Notes under the pieces: generated by a model
Database searches by the model: none
What the model was told of the DNA's origin: nothing
Seen by the model: only the letters and a program-made list of their open reading frames with translations
Part shown: one piece after another, positions 58,874 through 64,000 of the stretch
Layout of the letters: every line of letters starts with the position of its first letter
Numbering within the stretch: the stretch's first letter is position 1
Translations under genes and position numbers: made by a program
NCBI GenBank assembly: GCA_001792895.1
Contig: MARA01000003.1
Location: 2,604,001 to 2,668,000 of the forward strand
Length of the DNA: 64,000 bases
Reading direction: 5' to 3'
Source of the DNA: Lentinus brumalis
Lineage: Eukaryota; Basidiomycota; Agaricomycetes; Polyporales; Polyporaceae

Positions 58874-60079
58874 TTTTGTTAAACTGCCCGCCGGGCCGCC
58901 GCACGAGGAACCAAAATCAATGTTTTGCTAACCAGCGTGTCTGTGGTCGGAGTTAGACCTCCGAGTACGACCGTCAGCCCCAGTCAACGCCGTGCGAAGC
59001 ACGGGTCCACGTCTAGTTTCAGGTAAGTAATAAAGTTTTAACTGTGTCAGTCGGCGTTAGTAAGTTTTTAGTTATCCATACAAAGTGTTGTCCCGCAACA
59101 AGCGCCCTCGCTGAACTTCCACCACCATGACACTTGACAGAGTCGCAGACTGACAGCTGAGTAGCTCGAGGTAAAGTTGCGAACTGATATGATTAGTACT
59201 GTATAGCTCATCTATGTGATGCTCCTCAACTTTTTGTAGCAAACTTCGCTACGTAACTTCGAGGACCGAGGACTTCACCGGCGAATGCATTCGACGACTT
59301 CGTCTTGCTGAGCATAATCAACGGGGCATAGGGTACTTTTATGCAAGTATTGCTAACGCTTTATGTAGCGAGGTACTCAGGGGCAAAACATACGGCATTC
59401 ATGCAGCCTGGGAAGCCCTACCGACTAGTGGCATCAACTTACCCTGTCGCCAGCTCGGCGTTCGTTGTATTGGTTCGCGGCGCAGCACACACTAGGTCGC
59501 AACCCCTCCCGTGCCAGACTTCTATAGGCATAATGCGACGCTTAGCACGCACCGGACGCGGAGATCTCGGGATGCAATCCTACTTTTCGCTATGGCAAGG
59601 GCACAATTTGTCCTGCTCCGGTCATATTCCAGCCTCGGCTTAGGTTCATCTTCCTGCAAGCCTCGCGGAGGCAAATGTGCGTCCGTTCTAATCGCGTCCT
59701 TCATGATCTAAATCGCTGATCCCCGCCGGTTGAACCCACAGTCGCTCCAATTCGCTATTCGGACGACGCTCCAGCGGCTGGTTTGACGACGCAGCAGGGT
59801 CAGACGGGCCATCTTGCACCCTTCGCGGCGGTCCCGTCCAGGGCGACCTCGTTCAATGCACGCACACAACGCATGGTAGGCGTTTCACCCCAGCCCGGTC
59901 AGTACATGGTGTGCTATCCCTTCTTTGTCGCGCGCGGTCCTACATGTACTTCGGAGCTGCGCTGGGAACCATCATTCACCCGCTCGCTCGACTCTCCGGG
60001 CTCGGTCAAACTCAGACAACCCCGCGCTTTCAGACCCCGCATCGCTTGAACCGCATCGTTCCTTTCGCCGGGCCCCGCG

Positions 60080-61480
60080 ATGTCCCATGGAGCGGCACAC
60101 GCTTTCGCACCCCCGTCAGCTACTCCGCCCAAGCCGGACATCCTCCGCGGATGGATCAAGACTACGAGAGATGCGATGCTCGTGTTCGAGGCGACGCGCG
60201 TGGGCATCGTACCACGCGTTACCCGCAGGTTCCACGAGCTGGAGAAACGAAGCATCATTCGGAGTGGCGCCATCTTTGTCTTTACCGAAGAGGAGAGTGG
60301 GATCAAGAGGTGGACGGATCCGTACTTGTGGTCTGCCTCGCGGATGCAGGGCAACTTTCTGGTGAGTACGACACTGATCAGTCCTCGGGTTACGTAGTTC
60401 GGGCTGATTCCTGAGTCCCCATCTTCGTGAAGATGTACCGCGAACGAGACGACCACCATGATCCTCGGACAGGCTCTCCGTATCATTGCTCAGCGGTCGG
60501 ACCGTCCACGGAGCTCGCTGAATTGCGCGATCCCGAGCTCGAGCACTACATCCTTGGCAGCTGGAACAAGGGCAAGGGCCTGAAGCAGAACGGCCTCATG
60601 AAGAAGGCGAGTATCCAGATCTGTCATTCTCTTGTCAGCGCCGCTGAAGGCACACATTTAGACCATCTCTATATCGATCGAGGGCACGGTCTACCACCTC
60701 ATCTCATACTACTATCCCTCAGACGTCCGATCTGGTCTCCTGCAGACACCCTCCTCCATGTCGCACCTTGCGTCACTAGAGATCAGCCCGGCCGTTCTTC
60801 GGAGCTTCTCTCAGGCTCGTCACTCTCCCGCCCAAGGGAAGCCAAAGAGAGGACGGCCACCACGCTCGTACGCACTTCCCTTACGTGCGAAGTTTTCGTC
60901 CATATCTGACTCGTACGACAGGCGTAACATCGAGCTCGAAAGACCCACTGGGCTGCTCCTCAGCATTCCGTCGACACCGGCGCCTTCCCCAGGGGAGATG
61001 ACTCCGAACAACGAGTGGTACTCGCCAGTCACTCCGAACGAGAGCTTCGCTCCTGCGTCTTGTCCTGCCCCGCGGTCTCTGCCGCTGGTCAGCCACTCCG
61101 AGACCCACCCGTACGCGAGGCCGTCGTCTTCGCCTCCATCTGAGGCCCATCCGTACCGCCACTGCTACTATCCGCACCTGAATATTCCGGTGGGCTCTTC
61201 ATCCTCTATGGTATACGCCACCGCGCAGGCGGAACCGCCGTGGAGCCACACATCGTCGTCGTCGGGACCTCTCCCCTCCTACTCTTTCCCGGTCTACGAC
61301 TACGACTACGACTTTGCTGCGATGCACCCACTGCAGGGGTCTGGAAGCTCGACTTCTGCTTCTGCGCCGACGCACACGGCTTCGCCGTCTGCACAGTATC
61401 CTGTACAGCACTACATGCGATACCCCCAGGACATCACTGGGATTCCTGCCGCGCAGGCATACTACCCTGGCCCTGTCTAG
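60080..61480 (+). CDS. WOPR (Gti1/Pac2) family transcription regulator
   Basis: Exons 60080-60361, 60433-60606 and 60662-61480 join in phase 0 to 424 residues. The WOPR N-terminal box starts at residue 23: GWIKTTRDAMLVFEA, VTRRFHELEKRSIIRSGAIF, GIKRWTDPYLWSASRMQGNF and MYRE. After a short linker the C-terminal box reads NGLMKKTISISIEGTVYHL and ISYYYPSDV. The family (Wor1, Ryp1, Mit1, Gti1, Pac2) binds DNA and controls morphological switches and development. An AT-hook-like PKRGRPPRS and a Ser/Pro/Tyr-rich tail follow, as in other members. Intron 2 (60607-60661) is GC-AG, with donor GCGAGT; exon phases and conserved residues across it leave little doubt. The long upstream intergenic region fits a heavily regulated gene. 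Confidence 0.93.
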
Positions 61481-62178
61481 GCCGTTGTACGTCAATCTCG
61501 CGAAGACTGTCTTGCATACCCTTATGAACGATCATCATCAGTCATCTTGTTTTGTAGCCTGCTTAGCCCCATCATGACATAGCATACATATTCCCGTACA
61601 TATTGCATCAGCATTGATCTTGCCTGTAGTATACGTACATAACCATACGACTCGGATCGACCCCGTCCTCAGTACAGTAGTGACCTCCTCGTATATACTA
61701 CGATAACTGCTGCTTAGCTTCTGCGAGCACGATGTACTATAGTACGATACTTACCGATGTAAACTGACTTCCCGACAGACTGAGCCTCCGGTGGCACAGC
61801 CCCGGAGCCTCGCCGCTGTGGACAATGTCTCACCGACACCGCGCCTTGCCATTCTGGCCCGCATCGCATCTACTCCGGCAGAGGCGTCTGCCGGATTCGC
61901 GTGCCTGCGCTGATAGACTAGCATATGCAGTGCCGACGGGGGTACTACCGGAAGAGGTTAAGTCGGCGGGCTGTTGCGGGTCGGGTGAGACACGCGAGCC
62001 ACGGATTTCAACTGTTTATAGGCTCTTCTTGCCTCCTCTTGGACGGATCAGTACTTTGCCTGTCGACTTGCAGATCGAGTCGGACTGGAGCCGTCATGAT
62101 GATAATTTTGGCCTGCTCGCCCTCTTTATTAGAGTCTGCGATCTGCGTCCACAGTTACACTGAACCCCACTCACCACC
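61481..62178. other. Intergenic
   Basis: It contains the WOPR 3' flank and the promoter of the DUF6533 gene. No supported frame. Confidence 0.5.
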
Positions 62179-63944
62179 ATGTCTGGTGACGACGACTTCT
62201 GGCAGTACGTGCCCGGTGTCCTGCTCGCCGCTCTTCATGTGTGGAGCTGACAGTACTGTTGCTTTGGCAGGTATGTCTTCCAGGACCCCGAGTTCGTCGG
62301 CTCATTCGTGACGTATAAGTTTAACGTCTCTCTCGTCGCTGCCGCGTGTAAGTCGCCTTCTACATGCTCCCGAGCCCTAATATACTGATGTCAACGTTTC
62401 CGCGTGTCTGCAGGCCTGTTATACTACGACTACTTCCTTACTTTCGCAGACGAGGTCAGGGTTGTCTGGAAGGCCCCCTGGAGCTTGGCTACGGTCCTCT
62501 TCCTGCTCATACGCTACGGGTTCATTGTGGACGTCACCCTCGTGCTCCTCTACAACGTGCGCATCTCGTCGACTTCCGGCCCAGACGTTACACCAGAAAG
62601 GTGTGTCCTGTGTGTCGAGTTCGCATCAGCGGCGTGCCACTGGATTGACTAAAAGGTTAACTTGGAACTTGCAGTTGTCGCGCTATGTACATGGCTGCGA
62701 CGTCTCTGCAGCTCGTGAACTTCTCGATGGTCTCCCGTATGTTCCCTTCGACTTTCACTGCACCCCAATCTGTTGGCTGAAACAATTTCAGTGTTCGTTG
62801 CGGTCCGCATCATGTCACTGTGGTCGCGTAACTTCTACCTTGGCACCTTCCTGTTTCTCCTGGGAGTAGCGAATCCGTCGTCTTTGACGCAGGTGAGTCC
62901 CAGCTAACCACAATACTCTTCGTGCGGTGTTGAGTGTTGCAGTCGCTGGGATTTGGGTTTTCGTGGATCACGGCCCCGTGGCCGATGCCGGCGTGCGTCG
63001 GCTCCGTTGCAGAGACCAACGCCCTGTGGGAGCTCATGTGAGTGTTACACGATCCATGGCGCTCGGCGTATCTTCTTACTCATGCGCTTTCGACAGTAAC
63101 TTAGACCGTGAGTCTTTCGCCCGTCCCCGGATGAAGTCAGGAAAGTCACCTAGAAGCAGTCCCAATAGCATCGTCTGCGATCAGCATCGGGTACGAAGTG
63201 CTCTGTCTCGCGCTGACCGTGGCCAAGACTGTCGGCAACTACCGCGAGCAGCGGAAGATAGGGATGCGGACGCCCTTGTCAGAGCTCCTTCTGCGCGACG
63301 GTGAGTGGATGTGACCTCGTGGCATGGTTGCCGCCGCTCATGCAGAATGCGACTGTAGGGTCCATGTACTTCTTGTAAGAGATAGCACCGCTAGTGAAAG
63401 CGGACGAGCTGACGGCGTACCTCAGTGTCATGTTCGCTTTAGCCCTCTTCGACATTGTGGCTGCGACGGTAAGTGCTTTGCTCCGAATGTTAACGCACGG
63501 TGCGGATCGCGCCTCATGGTGAATTGCAATGCGGCACCAGGTCCCGGCCAGCAATCTCCCGAACGATATCAACTCTACCCTCTCCCGAGTGTGCGTCGTT
63601 TTCTCCGGCAGCATGATCAATCGTTGACCGTCATGCGCAGTCTGACGCCTATCCTGACTACGCGTTTCATCTCGCACCTCCGCACCATGGACGACCCGGA
63701 CGGGACGCGGGATGAGAAGCTGGTGTCGATGGTGAACTTCGCCACCTCACAGCTCCCGCCTGCCCGGGGCCGCTTCGTTGGTTCGCTGGGTGGCGACCTC
63801 GACTTTGGCCTCAACGGCTTCGAGACCGATGATGGAGCGCCAAGTGCGCAAGCACACCATAATACTCGCGCCGACGGATCAGACGACTCGACGGCGATTC
63901 TGGAAGAGTCCCGGCATCGTACTTCTCGGACTGGGAGCACCTAA
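62179..63944 (+). CDS. DUF6533 multi-pass membrane protein
   Basis: About ten small exons starting MSGDDDFWQYVFQDPEF. The conserved N-terminal block YYDYFLTFADEVRVVWKAPWSLATVLFLLIRYG is followed by further hydrophobic helices: VDVTLVLLYNVRI, MYMAATSLQLVNF, FVAVRIMSLWSRN, YLGTFLFLLGVA, YEVLCLALTVAKT and YFFVMFALALFDIVAA. It ends with a soluble tail containing LTPILTTRFISHLR. This is the usual layout of the basidiomycete DUF6533 family, seven-helix membrane proteins of unknown function that are greatly expanded in mushrooms. The protein presumably sits in the plasma or an internal membrane. The exon near 63355-63380 is very short (about 16 nt, GGTCCATGTACTTCTT) and its acceptor was chosen by phase. 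The stop is at 63942-63944. Confidence 0.85.
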
Positions 63945-64000
63945 CGCCTAGAGCTTAACCACTGTAAGAGTAACCATAGATGTGTTGAAACGCACTCGTC

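Larger units (their letters stand above)
57642..60079. other. Long intergenic region upstream of the WOPR gene
   Basis: No supported gene over 2.4 kb. It contains the 46-50-bp tandem repeat at 58270-58366, the hairpin at 58837-58873, a GCAGCTGCAGCTGCAG run near 58450 and several copies of the word GTAAGTAA. WOPR regulators of other fungi have long upstream regulatory regions, so part of this may be promoter (inference). Confidence 0.5.

Noticed and set aside
58837..58880. Bacterial-type rho-independent terminator or Helitron 3' end
   Set aside because: The locus is nuclear fungal DNA, no CTRR end follows the hairpin and no helicase gene is nearby.
1..64000. CRISPR arrays, IS elements, viral or retroelement genes
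   Set aside because: No regularly spaced short repeats, no reverse transcriptase, integrase or capsid motifs were seen on either strand.

Overview
The window is nuclear DNA of a basidiomycete fungus, most likely an Agaricomycete. Genes are interrupted by many 45-110 nt introns with GTRNGT donors and CTNA branch sites. Several proteins belong to typical mushroom or polypore families: DUF6533 seven-TM-like proteins, expanded F-box/LRR proteins, ATG4 with long disordered inserts, a WOPR regulator, and a fungal nitrite reductase with a C-terminal Rieske domain. No bacterial or viral feature was seen.

Layout. (1) 1-18307 is a 9-kb direct tandem duplication (copy 1: 1-8937; copy 2: 9302-18307) with a G-rich minisatellite at the junction. 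Each unit holds about 3.8 kb with no confident gene, a short minus-strand gene (3905-4461 and 13261-13817), a GC-rich stretch of uncertain coding status, an AT-richer promoter-like segment, and the 5' part of a CDCA7-like zf-4CXXC_R1 gene. Copy 1 of that gene stops before the zinc finger. Copy 2 runs to 21417 but its reading frame is broken at three places. The two units differ by about 2 percent on both flanks but by one seen base over a central 5.3 kb. (2) 21.7-25.7 kb: two minus-strand genes, an unrecognised probable membrane protein and a secreted beta-rich protein. (3) 27.3-34.1 kb: an F-box gene with a 10-nt microexon, an intron-containing tRNA-Arg(CCT), a Tom6-like gene, and a mitochondrial DEAD-box helicase with a decapeptide repeat. 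(4) 34.3-46.8 kb, all minus strand: a hypothetical gene, an internally deleted F-box pseudogene, an NAD(P)-dependent reductase, a second type of F-box gene, an intact F-box gene flanked by copies of the ATG4 3' tail, and ATG4. (5) 49.2-55.7 kb: an NmrA-like gene and the assimilatory nitrite reductase. (6) 55.8-63.9 kb: another F-box gene, a long intergenic region with a near-perfect hairpin, a WOPR regulator and a DUF6533 membrane protein.

Most genes are unrelated housekeeping or lineage-expanded functions and do not form one pathway. Themes are repeated F-box duplication and decay (five loci), and a CDCA7-type gene, a family linked elsewhere to HELLS remodelling and DNA methylation, caught in a recent tandem duplication. 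Six good gene models each need one extra base, mostly in a G or C run, to stay in frame. This suggests base-level assembly errors, so apparent pseudogenes here need caution. Exon models were made by eye from splice signals and reading phase; family names are recalled, not searched.
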